From contig CAVBBL010000002.1 of the NCBI GenBank assembly GCA_963593905.1, forward strand, positions 124,001 through 188,000: 64,000 bases of DNA. The letters run 5' to 3'. The notes under the pieces are model-generated. The model was not told where the DNA came from. It saw nothing but the letters and a program-made list of their open reading frames with translations, and did no database searches. This DNA comes from CAG-791 sp963593905. Its GTDB lineage: Bacteria; Bacillota; Clostridia; Lachnospirales; Lachnospiraceae. Made by a program: the position numbers and the translations under genes. Below, piece after piece: positions 1 to 8,041 of this stretch. The first letter of the stretch is position 1. Each line of letters starts with the position of its first letter.

Positions 1-64
1 TCAAGGGAATGCCCCAGACAAGGTCGTCTACGGTTCCCAGAAAACTGTTGATTGAATTCCACAT
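1..64 (-). CDS. Sodium:alanine/glycine symporter (AGCS family), N-terminus only
   Basis: The gene runs off the left edge; only about 21 codons are present, reading leftward from the ATG at 64-62. The peptide begins MWNSINSFLGTVDD and continues into LVWGIPL, which matches the start of AGCS (AlsT/DagA-like) sodium-coupled alanine or glycine symporters, where a short amphipathic start leads into a W-G-x-P-L motif and the first membrane helix. A purine-rich ribosome site (GAGAGGGG, minus strand of 73-80) lies eight bases upstream. The leader contains a tandem glycine riboswitch, which is a known partner of this transporter family and makes glycine or alanine transport the likely role. The family call rests on few residues plus the riboswitch. 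Confidence 0.72.
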   Translation of the reverse strand, partial: MWNSINSFLGTVDDLVWGIPL

Positions 65-171
65 TTTGTTTTTCCCCTCTCGATGTGATGAAATAATGAG
101 AGAGCGTTCCCGAAATGAATCGATGATATCTGGATTTGGAATGTGTACAGATTTGTTGCTTATTGCTAAAA

Positions 172-410
172 CAGCTTCTCTGTCCTTTTACCTGAGAGAT
201 TTCATGCCCACCGCAAAGATGTGCATGTTGCCCCTTCGGCCCCCGGCGCTGCCGGGCGTCTCCAGAGAGTCGATCTGTTTACAGTTTCACCGCTTTGGCG
301 GCACCTGAGAGTGTTACTCCTTCGGCAGAGTGTCAGTCCGGAGAGGAACGCGATGTGCGCAGTGGGTGTCTCCGGAGCTTTGATCATTTTCCTGCAAACT
401 TCGTCTCGAA
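172..410 (-). promoter_or_regulatory. Tandem glycine riboswitch
   Basis: Read on the minus strand, two glycine-aptamer modules follow each other. The first has CCGAAGGAGTAAC and CTCTCAGGTGCC. The second has ACTCTCTGGAGA, GCCGAAGGGGCAA and TCTCTCAGGTAAAAGGACAG, the diagnostic core and 3' end of the family. The last core bases fall at about 185-178, roughly 115 bases before the symporter ATG. Both aptamers look intact. It senses glycine and should control the AGCS symporter on the left. I cannot tell from sequence whether it is an ON or OFF switch, because I see no strong terminator between aptamer and gene. Confidence 0.93.
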
Positions 411-428
411 AATAGCTCTATGGGCGAT

Positions 429-457
429 ACTATAGCGTGAAATGGTTTATTTTTCAA
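429..457 (-). promoter_or_regulatory. Sigma-A promoter for riboswitch and symporter
   Basis: On the minus strand TTGAAA (457-452) is followed after 17 bases by TATAGT (434-429). Transcription would begin near 422, just ahead of the glycine aptamers. Confidence 0.75.
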
Positions 458-576
458 GATGCAGTTACAAATTCTGCTTATAGTTTTACACAGTGGTCAG
501 AAGTGTAACTGATGATGTGCTGCATCAAACGTGGCGGTGCTCGGTCGTACATCGGTATGACAGTGGTTAGTGACAC

Positions 577-830
577 CCGGTCATGCCCCGGAGCGCGGCA
601 GATGTCTCGCACCATGCACTTTGCACCGTTTTGCTATGGTTTGCCTCTTGCCTGCGGATGGCCGGCCCTTAACTCGCATCCCCGCCTGATGCGGGGATGC
701 TCAGACAGGCGGGCCTATCATGCGCGCTCTGAAAGCGCGCATGATACCCTCCTCCGGCTTCGATGCAAACCAAGCAAAACTGGCGCGCAGTGCAGAGGAT
801 GCGAGACATCTGCCACGCCCCGGGGCATTA
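577..830 (+). repeat. Family III inverted-repeat element, copy 1
   Basis: About 254 bp, bounded by CCGGTCATGCCCCGG and GCCACGCCCCGGGGCATTA. The outer ~55 bases at each end are imperfect inverted repeats; GTTTTGC on the left pairs with GCAAAAC on the right. Inside is a perfect 12-bp hairpin, ATCATGCGCGCT (717-728) with AGCGCGCATGAT (734-745), loop CTGAA. In copies 2 and 3 both arms of this hairpin differ at the same two pairs, preserving pairing. A GC-rich second stem (CCCGCCTG with CAGGCGGG) precedes it. The upstream ~50 bases (TCGGTCGTACATCGGTATG) also resemble the bases before copy 2, so the element may begin near 527. It could be a MITE-like mobile element or a structured RNA. Confidence 0.85.
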
Positions 831-1146
831 GTGCATAGAGACGATGTAAGTGTTGTGTGACCCGTACTCTATAATGGTCGACGGTAAGTAGTTAGTACAA
901 GTAGATTTGTAGGTATGTACACAGGGCTGTGTCAGCGCAGATGCATGTGAGCATATGCCTTGGGAGAATGTGACATAATGGATATCAGTTGAAACGACAA
1001 GGAAAATAAAAATTAGTGCTTTTATAGGAGTGACTTGTAAATTGTCTGAAAATAATACATTATAGTGAATAACATATCACTGTTTTTCGTAACAGTCACC
1101 GGCAATGAAAACATGTCTGTTTTACTCGAAGCAATCATCATGTCTC

Positions 1147-1239
1147 AAGAGGGCATGACGGTCAGCACTCTCCGTTCCTTCAGGGAACTGCATCGTGATC
1201 ATACAGCAGGAACACAGATGTTCTGGATTGTGCCCTCTT
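1147..1239 (+). other. Predicted structured stretch
   Basis: A nine-base perfect inverted repeat (AAGAGGGCA at 1147-1155, TGCCCTCTT at 1231-1239) encloses two smaller hairpins, GTTCC-TTCA-GGGAAC and CAGGAAC-ACAGAT-GTTCTG. It lies about 170 bases before the Asp23/Gls24 start. It could be part of that gene's leader or a small RNA. I do not recognise a known riboswitch class. Confidence 0.3.
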
Positions 1240-1406
1240 TACCTGTCGCCGCTATTTCATCGGTTCTGTCAATTATGCCATTTCCCTCCCCAGGTCTATG
1301 CAAACTGACTTTGATTTGATACAATTATCCTGTCTGTTTGGCGACTGCACTCTGTGCAGGAAGGCATCGCCTTACAGTAATGCTTTTAGGAGAAAGGAGC
1401 ATCATC

Positions 1407-1799
1407 ATGGCTACTGAGCAGGATAAGAAGAGCAAAACATATAATGTAGAGTCAACAGCACAGATCGGCACCGTAAAGATCGCCGATGACGTGGTGGGAA
1501 TGATCGCCATCTATGCAGCAATGGAAGTGGAGGGCGTCTCCTCCATGGCCGGCAGCATGACTACGGAGCTGTTGGATATGGCAGGCATCAAGAGTCAGAA
1601 TAAGGGCGTCAAAGTAGAGGTGGAAGATGGTAAAGTCAGAGTGGCACTTTCTCTGATTATGGCCTATGGATACAATATTCCGGCTACCAGCTCCAAGGTA
1701 CAAAATAAGGTCAAGTCAACTATTGAGAGTATGACAGGACTGCGTGTCACCGATGTCAATATCCGCATTGCAGGAATCAACGTAGCAAAGGACAAATAA
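1407..1799 (+). CDS. Asp23/Gls24 family envelope stress response protein
   Basis: A 130-residue soluble protein of the DUF322 (Asp23/Gls24) family, in which members form oligomers beneath the membrane and are linked to envelope stress. The typical core is visible: IGTVKIADDVVGMIA near residue 19, then EVEGVSSM, a KGVKVEVEDGKV strand pair, and a C-terminal ending V-N-I-R-I-A-G-I. The ATG at 1407 is chosen because AGGAGAAAGGAG lies at the right distance; an upstream in-frame start at 1338 has no ribosome site. It is followed after six bases by nusB, the usual order in Clostridia, where a gene of this family sits between the acc genes and nusB. The precise role in this organism is not known. Confidence 0.9.
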   Translation: MATEQDKKSKTYNVESTAQIGTVKIADDVVGMIAIYAAMEVEGVSSMAGSMTTELLDMAGIKSQNKGVKVEVEDGKVRVALSLIMAYGYNIPATSSKVQNKVKSTIESMTGLRVTDVNIRIAGINVAKDK

Positions 1800-1805
1800 G
1801 CACCC

Positions 1806-2345
1806 ATGAAGAGAAGTCTTTTACGAGAACAGGTATTTAAGCTCTTATTCCGTCTGGATTTTGTAGGACAGGAAGAAATGTCCGAGCAGGAGGAGCTTTT
1901 TTTTGAGGACAGGGGAGTGACCATTGCGCCCCGTGACCGCGAACTGATTTTAAGACAGTATCGCGGCATCAGAGAGCATCTGGAAGAAATCGATGCGATT
2001 TTGGAGGAGAGCGCCAGCGGATGGAATTTAACCAGAGTCGGTAAAGTAGAGCTGGCTGTCCTGCGGCTTGCCGTTTATGAGATGAAATTTGATGAGACCG
2101 TCCCGGTGGGCGTAGCCATCAATGAGGCTGTGGAGATTGCAGGTAAGTACGGTCAGGAAGGCGCCGGTGCTTTTGTCAATGCAGTGCTGTCCAATGTCAA
2201 TAAACCCCAGGAGGCACGCAAGGTTCCGTTACCGGCTGTTATGCAGCGCAAACAGGCTTCTTCGAAGGAAAATCAGGCAGTGATCCTGGTAAAGAAGTCT
2301 GGTTCTGCGGGTAAGAGCGACCGAAAGGAAGAGCAGACAGTTTGA
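1806..2345 (+). CDS. nusB: Transcription antitermination factor NusB
   Basis: 179 residues. NusB binds boxA RNA together with ribosomal protein S10 and promotes antitermination in rRNA operons. The all-helical NusB fold is recognisable: SLLREQVFKLLFRLDF at the start, the central LTRVGKVELAVLRLAVYEM helix, and the conserved VPVGVAINEAVEIAGKYG followed by GAGAFVNAVLSN. The family is usually about 130-150 residues; here a basic, low-complexity tail of about 40 residues follows the fold (from EARKVPLP on), probably disordered. The stop overlaps the TTG start of xseA by four bases, implying translational coupling. Confidence 0.95.
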   Translation: MKRSLLREQVFKLLFRLDFVGQEEMSEQEELFFEDRGVTIAPRDRELILRQYRGIREHLEEIDAILEESASGWNLTRVGKVELAVLRLAVYEMKFDETVPVGVAINEAVEIAGKYGQEGAGAFVNAVLSNVNKPQEARKVPLPAVMQRKQASSKENQAVILVKKSGSAGKSDRKEEQTV

Positions 2346-3532
2346 AAAAGACAAGGAGTGTCTTTTCGGTAGGACAGATCAATACCTATATCAAAAACAT
2401 GTTTCAGCAGGATTATCTGCTGCATACAGTACTGGTGCGGGGTGAGGTGAGCAATTGCAAGTATCACTCTTCCGGGCATATTTATTTTACATTAAAGGAT
2501 GAGACCGGCACGCTTTCCTGCGTGATGTTTGCCGGGAATCGGCGGGGACTTTCCTTCCCGATGCAGGAGGGAGACCAGGTGATCGCAGCCGGGAGCGTGG
2601 ATGTCTACCAGAGGGACGGCAGATATCAGCTCTATGCAGAGCAAATCATCGCCGACGGCGCTGGGGCACTGAATGAGCGCTATGAACAGTTGAAGCGCCG
2701 ATTAGAAGAACTGGGCATGTTTGATGAAGGATATAAGCAGCCCATCCCTCGGTATATACAGACACTGGGGGTGGTGACAGCGCCTACCGGCGCCGCAGTG
2801 CGGGACATTATCAACGTATCTCTGCGAAGAGATCCTTATCTGCAGATCATTCTCTATCCTGCCCAGGTACAGGGAGAGGGTGCGGCTCAGAGTATTGTAA
2901 ACGGCATCCGGGCGTTGGAAGAGCAGAACGTGGATGTGATGATCATCGGCCGGGGCGGCGGCTCTCTGGAGGATCTGTGGGCATTCAACGAGGAGGTTGT
3001 GGCACAGGCAGTCTTTGACTGCACTGTCCCCATTATTTCCGCTGTAGGACACGAGACAGATACAGTAATTACAGATTATGTGGCGGACCTGCGGGCACCG
3101 ACGCCTTCTGCGGCGGCGGAGCTGGCAGTTTTTGATTATTATCAGCTTATTGCCTCTCTGGAGGAATACAGATCTCAGCTGACAGGCTGTATGGAGCATA
3201 GAATCGCGTTGTGCAGGCAGCAGCTCTCTTCCCTGGAACGGGCACTGGGATATGCCTCACCGACTGCAAAGATCAGAGAACGCAGGATGCAGACCCTGCA
3301 GCTTTCGGAGCAGCTGATCCGTGCTATGGAGCAGAGTCTGACGGCAAAGAAGCACGAACTGGCATTGCTGGCAGGAAGGCTTCATGCTGCTTCACCGTTG
3401 GTGCGACTGTCCGGCGGTTACGGCTATGTGGAAAAGGAAGGACGAGGCCTCCAAAGCATACAGGAAGTGGAAAAGGGTGATTCTCTGCAAATTTATCTGC
3501 AGGACGGCAGCTTTCCGGCGATAGTCGAGTAA
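2342..3532 (+). CDS. xseA: Exodeoxyribonuclease VII large subunit
   Basis: 396 residues, catalytic large subunit of exonuclease VII, which degrades single-stranded DNA into oligonucleotides in both directions in complex with XseB. An N-terminal OB-fold domain (about residues 7-100, including VRGEVSNCKYHSSGHIYFTLKD) precedes the nuclease domain, with the conserved GRGGGSLEDLWAFN block near residue 203 and VGHETDTVITDYVADLRAPTPSAAAE after it. Translation starts at TTG 2342, overlapping the nusB stop; the next ATG would remove the OB fold. A long coiled-coil segment in the C-terminal half is the region expected to bind XseB. Confidence 0.95.
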   Translation: MKKTRSVFSVGQINTYIKNMFQQDYLLHTVLVRGEVSNCKYHSSGHIYFTLKDETGTLSCVMFAGNRRGLSFPMQEGDQVIAAGSVDVYQRDGRYQLYAEQIIADGAGALNERYEQLKRRLEELGMFDEGYKQPIPRYIQTLGVVTAPTGAAVRDIINVSLRRDPYLQIILYPAQVQGEGAAQSIVNGIRALEEQNVDVMIIGRGGGSLEDLWAFNEEVVAQAVFDCTVPIISAVGHETDTVITDYVADLRAPTPSAAAELAVFDYYQLIASLEEYRSQLTGCMEHRIALCRQQLSSLERALGYASPTAKIRERRMQTLQLSEQLIRAMEQSLTAKKHELALLAGRLHAASPLVRLSGGYGYVEKEGRGLQSIQEVEKGDSLQIYLQDGSFPAIVE

Positions 3533-3672
3533 ATGTATAAGAATGACAGGAATGAAAAATGCTGATGGCAGAGCTATGGTGCATTCATCCATGGAAAATC
3601 TGCTTTATACTGTCAGTGTTATGCTGTCGGTGTTATCAAAGGGCAGTAAAGAAAGGAAACAGTTTGGGAGAA

Positions 3673-3924
3673 ATGCAGACAACCTCGCAGGAAGAAAAGA
3701 ACGCGGATACAGCGAAGATCGAGGGAATGAAGTTGGAAGAGGCGCTGGATGAGCTGGCAAAGCTTCTGGACCGGATGGAAGAGGGAGACTTGCCGCTGGA
3801 GGAGAGCTTTCATCTGTATCGACAGGGCATGAAACTTGCAGAATATTGCAACGGGCAGCTGGATGATGTGGAAAAGCAAGTGAAAAAGATTGGGGCAGAT
3901 GGAGAATTAGAGCCTTTTGCATAG
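3673..3924 (+). CDS. xseB: Exodeoxyribonuclease VII small subunit
   Basis: 83 residues from the ATG at 3673 (GGGAG six bases upstream). Starting at 3559 would add a cysteine-rich stretch unlike the family. The core MKLEEALDELAKLLDRMEEGDLPLEESFHLY and the following G-M-K-L-A-x-Y-C helix are classic XseB. It forms multimers on the XseA coiled coil and is needed for exonuclease VII activity. It lies about 140 bases after xseA, a looser spacing than usual for this pair, and directly before a family II leader element that begins the ispA unit. Confidence 0.93.
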   Translation: MQTTSQEEKNADTAKIEGMKLEEALDELAKLLDRMEEGDLPLEESFHLYRQGMKLAEYCNGQLDDVEKQVKKIGADGELEPFA

Positions 3925-3984
3925 AAATATGCCGGATAGCAAATAAGAATCGGAGATTCTCTTTATTTTCGCTCAGCTTTTTGC

Positions 3985-4112
3985 TCCTGACAGGGTATTC
4001 TTGTGCATAGCTATTGGTGCAGCAGGCGTCACCAATAGCCCTGAATGCAGATCAGATAGTGATTGGATCTGCAATTTCTTCGGTGTGAGGCGCCTGTGGA
4101 ATGAGGATGAAA
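3985..4112 (+). promoter_or_regulatory. Family II multi-hairpin leader upstream of ispA
   Basis: Successive hairpins run up to the start codon: CTATTGGTG (4011-4019) with CACCAATAG (4030-4038); TGCAGATC (4046-4053) with GATCTGCA (4066-4073); then a GC-rich segment ending GGCGCCTGTGGAATGAGGAT, whose GAGG is the ribosome site. The same first stem and the same closing AATGRGGAT occur before GH42, and a related layout before GH127 and the DUF1537 kinase. Confidence 0.75.
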
Positions 4113-5015
4113 ATGGGTTTTCAGGAAGAATTACAGTCAAAGACGCAGACATGTGAGCAGATCATCTTAAAGTTTCTGCCCTGTGCAGAGGGCTATGCGG
4201 CGAAAGTGGCAGAAGCCATGCATTACAGTGTAGAGGCCGGAGGAAAGCGGCTGCGGCCCCTTTTTCTGGCGGAAACCTGTCAAATGTACGGAGGCTCCAT
4301 GACATTGGCAGAGCCCTTCATGGCGGCACTGGAGATGATTCATACCTATTCTCTGGTACACGACGATCTTCCCGCCATGGATAACGATGAATACAGACGG
4401 GGGAGAAAGACCACCCACGTGGTATACGGCGAAGGCATGGCGGTGCTGGCAGGAGATGCCCTTTTAAATTATGCCTACGAGACAGCGATTGGGGCTCTTT
4501 TCCTGGCACAGACCAAAGAAGAACAGATGCAGGTTTCCATGGCACTGCGGATTCTGGCGGCCAATGCCGGTATTTACGGCATGGTGGGCGGACAGTGTGC
4601 AGACCTGGAGGCGGAGGGAAAGGCAGGGAAAGTCAGCCCGCAGATGCTCCTCTATATTCATAAGCATAAGACGGCCTGCATGATCGAGAGCGGTTTCCAG
4701 ATCGGTGCCGTATTGGCCGGCGCACCTCGGGAAGAAATCGATAAGCTTGGGAAGATTGCAGAACATATCGGTATTGCTTTCCAGATTCAGGACGACATTC
4801 TGGATGTGGAGGGAGACAGTGAAGCCATGGGAAAGGCCACGGGGCAGGATGCTCTGGATGAGAAGGTTACCTACGTTACCATGCACGGGCTTGCGCAGTC
4901 TAAAGAGGATGTTCGCACCCGTACCCAGGAGGCATTGGCACTTTATGACAGCCTTTCAGTAAAGAATGATTTTCTGCGGGAGCTGATCGTTACACTGATC
5001 AACCGCGTAAAATAA
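4113..5015 (+). CDS. ispA: Polyprenyl synthetase (farnesyl/geranyl diphosphate synthase)
   Basis: 300 residues. A trans-isoprenyl diphosphate synthase that condenses dimethylallyl or geranyl diphosphate with isopentenyl diphosphate, here next to dxs of the non-mevalonate pathway. Both aspartate-rich motifs are present: HDDLPAMDND with the following RRGRKTTH near residue 82, and QIQDDILDVEGD near residue 226; GGKRLRP and GQCADLEAEGK are also conserved. I place the start at ATG 4113, six bases after GAGG; the ATG at 4101 would lie inside the ribosome site. The downstream gap to dxs is about 80 bases. Confidence 0.93.
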   Translation: MGFQEELQSKTQTCEQIILKFLPCAEGYAAKVAEAMHYSVEAGGKRLRPLFLAETCQMYGGSMTLAEPFMAALEMIHTYSLVHDDLPAMDNDEYRRGRKTTHVVYGEGMAVLAGDALLNYAYETAIGALFLAQTKEEQMQVSMALRILAANAGIYGMVGGQCADLEAEGKAGKVSPQMLLYIHKHKTACMIESGFQIGAVLAGAPREEIDKLGKIAEHIGIAFQIQDDILDVEGDSEAMGKATGQDALDEKVTYVTMHGLAQSKEDVRTRTQEALALYDSLSVKNDFLRELIVTLINRVK

Positions 5016-5093
5016 TGGGATATCTGAGGGCAGAGGATAGGAAATGAGTAAATTGCCGTATCTTCGATAAACTGCCCGGAAAAGAGGATTAAG

Positions 5094-6956
5094 ATGGGAA
5101 AGCTGTTAGATTCCATTCAAAAGGAAAATGATATCAAGAAGATTCCTGCCGAGTACTATGACGAACTGGCGCAGGAAATCCGGGATTTTCTGGTAGAAAA
5201 GATCAGTCACAGCGGTGGCCATCTGGGGAGCAATCTGGGAACTGTGGAACTTACCATGGCACTGCATCTTGTCATGAATTTCCCGGAGGATGATCTGATC
5301 TGGGATGTGGGACATCAGGCCTATACACATAAGATCCTGACAGGACGTAAGGAGGGATTTGACAGCCTTCGTAAATTCGGCGGCATGAGCGGTTTTCCCA
5401 AGCGAAAGGAAAGTGCCTGTGATGCCTTTGATACCGGACACAGCTCCACGTCTATTTCCGCCGGACTTGGTCTGGTAAAGGCCAGGGATCTGCGGGGAGA
5501 GAAACGCACCATTGTCTCTGTCATCGGAGACGGGGCCATGACCGGCGGTATGGCTTATGAAGCACTTAACAATGCGGCGAAGCTGACCACGAATTTTATC
5601 ATCGTATTAAATGACAATAACATGTCTATCTCCGAAAATGTAGGAGGCCTGTCCAATTACCTTAACGATATCCGGACTTCAGACGGCTATCTGCATCTGC
5701 GGGATAAGGTCTATTATTCCATTAATGACAGCCTTCCCCGTGTGGTGAGCGGTATCCGGAAGGCAAAGAATTCCTTAAAGCAGCTAATGATTCCGGGCAT
5801 GTATTTCGAGGATTTGGGCATTACCTATTTAGGACCTGTGGATGGACATAATATTTCCGATATGGTCAGGGCATTTCATGATGCCAAACGGATCAATAAG
5901 GCTGTGATTGTCCATGTGTGCACCAAAAAGGGAAAAGGCTACGAGCCGGCAGAGCGGCATCCGGCCCGCTTTCATGGGGCAGAACCGTTTGATGTTGCCA
6001 CAGGTATCCCCAGTCATCCCCGGACAAAAGCCAATTACACGGATATTTTTTCCACGGTAATGATCAAACAGGCCGCGCAGCATAAGGATGTGGTAGCCAT
6101 CACGGCAGCTATGGCAGACGGTGTGGGACTAAAGCGGTTTCGTAATATTTACCCGGATCGGTTTTTCGATGTGGGAATTGCAGAGCAGCATGCAGTGACC
6201 TTTGCAGCCGGACTGGCAGCAGGAGGGATGATTCCTGTCGTGGCGGTTTATTCCTCTTTCCTGCAGAGAGCCTACGATCAGATTCTCCATGACGTCTGTC
6301 TTCAGGATCTCCATGTGGTCTTTGCAGTGGACAGAGCAGGACTGGTGGGCGCAGACGGTGAGACCCATCAGGGCATTTTTGACCTTTCCTATCTTTCTTC
6401 CATTCCGAATATGACCGTGATGGCACCCAAGAATAAGTGGGAGCTCTCTGACATGCTGAAATTCGCCATTAACTGGCACGGCCCTATTGCAGTGCGTTAT
6501 CCCAGAGGAGAGGCATTTGATCAATTGCAGGAGCAGCGCTCTCCGATTAAATATGGAGAAGCAGAGATTCTTTCCAGAGAAAGCGGTATCCTGCTGGTGG
6601 CATTGGGCAGCATGGTCAAGACGGCCCTGGAAGTGCAAGGGCAGCTACATGAAAAAGGACTTTCCTGTTCCGTCGTCAATGCACGCTTTGCACAGCCCTT
6701 TGATCACGAACTTTTGGAGGAACTTTTTGCCACCCATTCCCTGCTGGTCACGATGGAAGAAAATGCAGCCAGCGGCGGTTTCGGAGAGCATGTGCTGGCC
6801 TGGGCCAAGACGCTTCATAAGGCACCTGCCTGTTTATCAGTTTCTATTCCTGATGAATATGTGGAGCATGGCAACGTGGATCTTCTGAAAAAAGAAGTAG
6901 GGATAGATGCGGATTCTATCACAGCAAAGATCCTTGCAAAAATCGAAAAAAGGTAA
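5094..6956 (+). CDS. dxs: 1-deoxy-D-xylulose-5-phosphate synthase
   Basis: 620 residues. A thiamine diphosphate enzyme that joins pyruvate and glyceraldehyde 3-phosphate, the first step of the MEP isoprenoid pathway. The N-terminal catalytic domain has SHSGGHLGSNLG, the DVGHQAY block, DTGHSSTSISAG, and the ThDP motif GDGAMTGGMAYEALNNA (about residue 144). The pyrimidine-binding domain has the active-site glutamate in DVGIAEQHAVTFAAG, then DRAGLVGADGETHQG, and RYPRGEA. A C-terminal transketolase domain completes a full-length enzyme. A clear AAAGAGGA ribosome site precedes the ATG. Confidence 0.97.
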   Translation: MGKLLDSIQKENDIKKIPAEYYDELAQEIRDFLVEKISHSGGHLGSNLGTVELTMALHLVMNFPEDDLIWDVGHQAYTHKILTGRKEGFDSLRKFGGMSGFPKRKESACDAFDTGHSSTSISAGLGLVKARDLRGEKRTIVSVIGDGAMTGGMAYEALNNAAKLTTNFIIVLNDNNMSISENVGGLSNYLNDIRTSDGYLHLRDKVYYSINDSLPRVVSGIRKAKNSLKQLMIPGMYFEDLGITYLGPVDGHNISDMVRAFHDAKRINKAVIVHVCTKKGKGYEPAERHPARFHGAEPFDVATGIPSHPRTKANYTDIFSTVMIKQAAQHKDVVAITAAMADGVGLKRFRNIYPDRFFDVGIAEQHAVTFAAGLAAGGMIPVVAVYSSFLQRAYDQILHDVCLQDLHVVFAVDRAGLVGADGETHQGIFDLSYLSSIPNMTVMAPKNKWELSDMLKFAINWHGPIAVRYPRGEAFDQLQEQRSPIKYGEAEILSRESGILLVALGSMVKTALEVQGQLHEKGLSCSVVNARFAQPFDHELLEELFATHSLLVTMEENAASGGFGEHVLAWAKTLHKAPACLSVSIPDEYVEHGNVDLLKKEVGIDADSITAKILAKIEKR

Positions 6957-7043
6957 GTTTGAATAAGCAGCTATTTTCCGTAGAAAATGAACGGATTACA
7001 AATGCTTAGAGAAGCGCGTGAGTGTAAGGAACGGAGTAATCCG

Positions 7044-7077
7044 GATATCAGATAGCAGATATCTGCTATCTGATATC
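7044..7077. repeat. Perfect 34-bp palindrome
   Basis: GATATCAGATAGCAGAT is followed immediately by its exact reverse complement with no loop. It lies in the 238-base gap between dxs and tlyA. Downstream in the same gap is CTGCC-TTCG-GGCAG followed by TTTTT (about 7128-7146), a terminator-like hairpin. The gap then ends in GCAGAC-GGTCTGC and the AGAAAGGAA ribosome site of tlyA, so its layout resembles the modular leaders seen elsewhere. Confidence 0.8.
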
Positions 7078-7194
7078 GCTGTATGGATGCTGTAATTACC
7101 ATCTGTTTGTGATCCTGTCAGGGAATCTGCCTTCGGGCAGTTTTTCGATAGACTAAGGCAGACGGTCTGCGGCGCAGAAAGGAATCGTTAACAA

Positions 7195-8019
7195 ATGAAG
7201 ACCAGACTCGATATATTGTTGACAGAGGGAGGATTTGCTCCGTCCCGTGAGAAGGCAAAGACCATGATCATGGAGGGCATCGTCTACGTCAACGGCCAAA
7301 AGGAGGACAAGGCAGGAAGTGCCTTTGATCCGGAAAAAAGTACCATTGAAGTACGGGGAGCAACATTGCCTTATGTCAGCAGAGGCGGTCTTAAGTTAGA
7401 AAAGGCATTGCAGGTATTTCCCATTGATCTGCAGGGACAGATCTGCATGGATATCGGGGCTTCTACCGGGGGATTTACAGACTGTATGCTGCAAAACGGA
7501 GCTTCCAGAGTCTATTCGGTGGATGTAGGATACGGACAGTTGGATTGGAAGCTGCGCCAGGATCCCCGGGTGGTTTGTATGGAAAAGACCAATTTTCGCT
7601 ATATGAAGCCAGAGGATTTGCCACAGGCCCCTTCCTTTGCTTCCGTGGACGTCTCTTTTATCTCCCTTTCCAAGATCCTGCCCCCGGCCCGGGATATTCT
7701 GACACCCAGCGCCCAGATGGCCTGCCTGATCAAGCCGCAGTTCGAGGCGGGTAAGGAAAAGGTAGGGAAAAAGGGCGTGGTGAGAGATCCTGCTGTACAT
7801 GAGGAAGTGATTCACAGCGCGGTGGGCTATGCAAGGGATGCAGGTTTTCAGGTGGCGGGACTTGATTTTTCCCCGATCCGCGGGCCGGAGGGAAATATCG
7901 AATATCTGATGCATCTGAAAAAGGGCATAGAGGAGCAGGAGACAGATACCTCACGGGAGGCAGTGCACGCATTGGTGGAACTGGCTCATTCTGCCTTTGG
8001 GGCAGCGCAGCACCAATAA
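7195..8019 (+). CDS. tlyA: TlyA family rRNA (cytidine-2'-O)-methyltransferase
   Basis: 274 residues. An N-terminal S4 RNA-binding domain (about residues 3-65, RLDILLTEGGFAPSREKAK) is followed by an FtsJ-like Rossmann methyltransferase with the AdoMet motif DIGASTGGFTDCMLQNGA near residue 85 and the catalytic-type lysine/aspartate context in VDVSFISLSKI and LIKPQFEAGKEKVGKKGVV. TlyA proteins 2'-O-methylate rRNA cytidines; the old name hemolysin is misleading. The start lies after AGAAAGGAATCG. Its place between dxs and nadK is the normal clostridial order, and its 3' end is 22 bases from the nadK start. Confidence 0.94.
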   Translation: MKTRLDILLTEGGFAPSREKAKTMIMEGIVYVNGQKEDKAGSAFDPEKSTIEVRGATLPYVSRGGLKLEKALQVFPIDLQGQICMDIGASTGGFTDCMLQNGASRVYSVDVGYGQLDWKLRQDPRVVCMEKTNFRYMKPEDLPQAPSFASVDVSFISLSKILPPARDILTPSAQMACLIKPQFEAGKEKVGKKGVVRDPAVHEEVIHSAVGYARDAGFQVAGLDFSPIRGPEGNIEYLMHLKKGIEEQETDTSREAVHALVELAHSAFGAAQHQ

Positions 8020-8041
8020 TCCGAAGGATGGCAAGGAATCG

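Larger units (their letters stand above)
421..1406. other. Gene-free interval of ~985 bp
   Basis: I see no convincing gene. The interval holds the divergent symporter promoter (429-457), one copy of the ~250-bp family III element (577-830), and a predicted structured stretch at 1147-1239. The open frame at 1065-1319 has no ribosome site and no recognisable protein signature. The last 25 bases carry the ribosome site (AGGAGAAAGGAG) of the Asp23/Gls24 gene. Confidence 0.6.

Noticed and set aside
512..838. Small proteins containing PALNSHPRLMRGCSDRRA in the family III copies
   Set aside because: The frame is open by chance in GC-rich repeats. Between copies it shifts after a one-base length difference, and base changes follow stem pairing rather than codon position.
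1065..1319. 84-codon open frame before the Asp23/Gls24 gene
   Set aside because: No ribosome site, no recognisable protein features, and it runs through a predicted structured stretch.
2702..3199. Long minus-strand open frames opposite xseA, recN, addB, addA and GH78
   Set aside because: They are antisense shadows of strongly supported genes and have no ribosome sites or family features.
4101..4112. ATG at 4101 as the ispA start
   Set aside because: It lies within the AATGAGGAT that serves as ribosome site in the leader; ATG 4113 has correct spacing.
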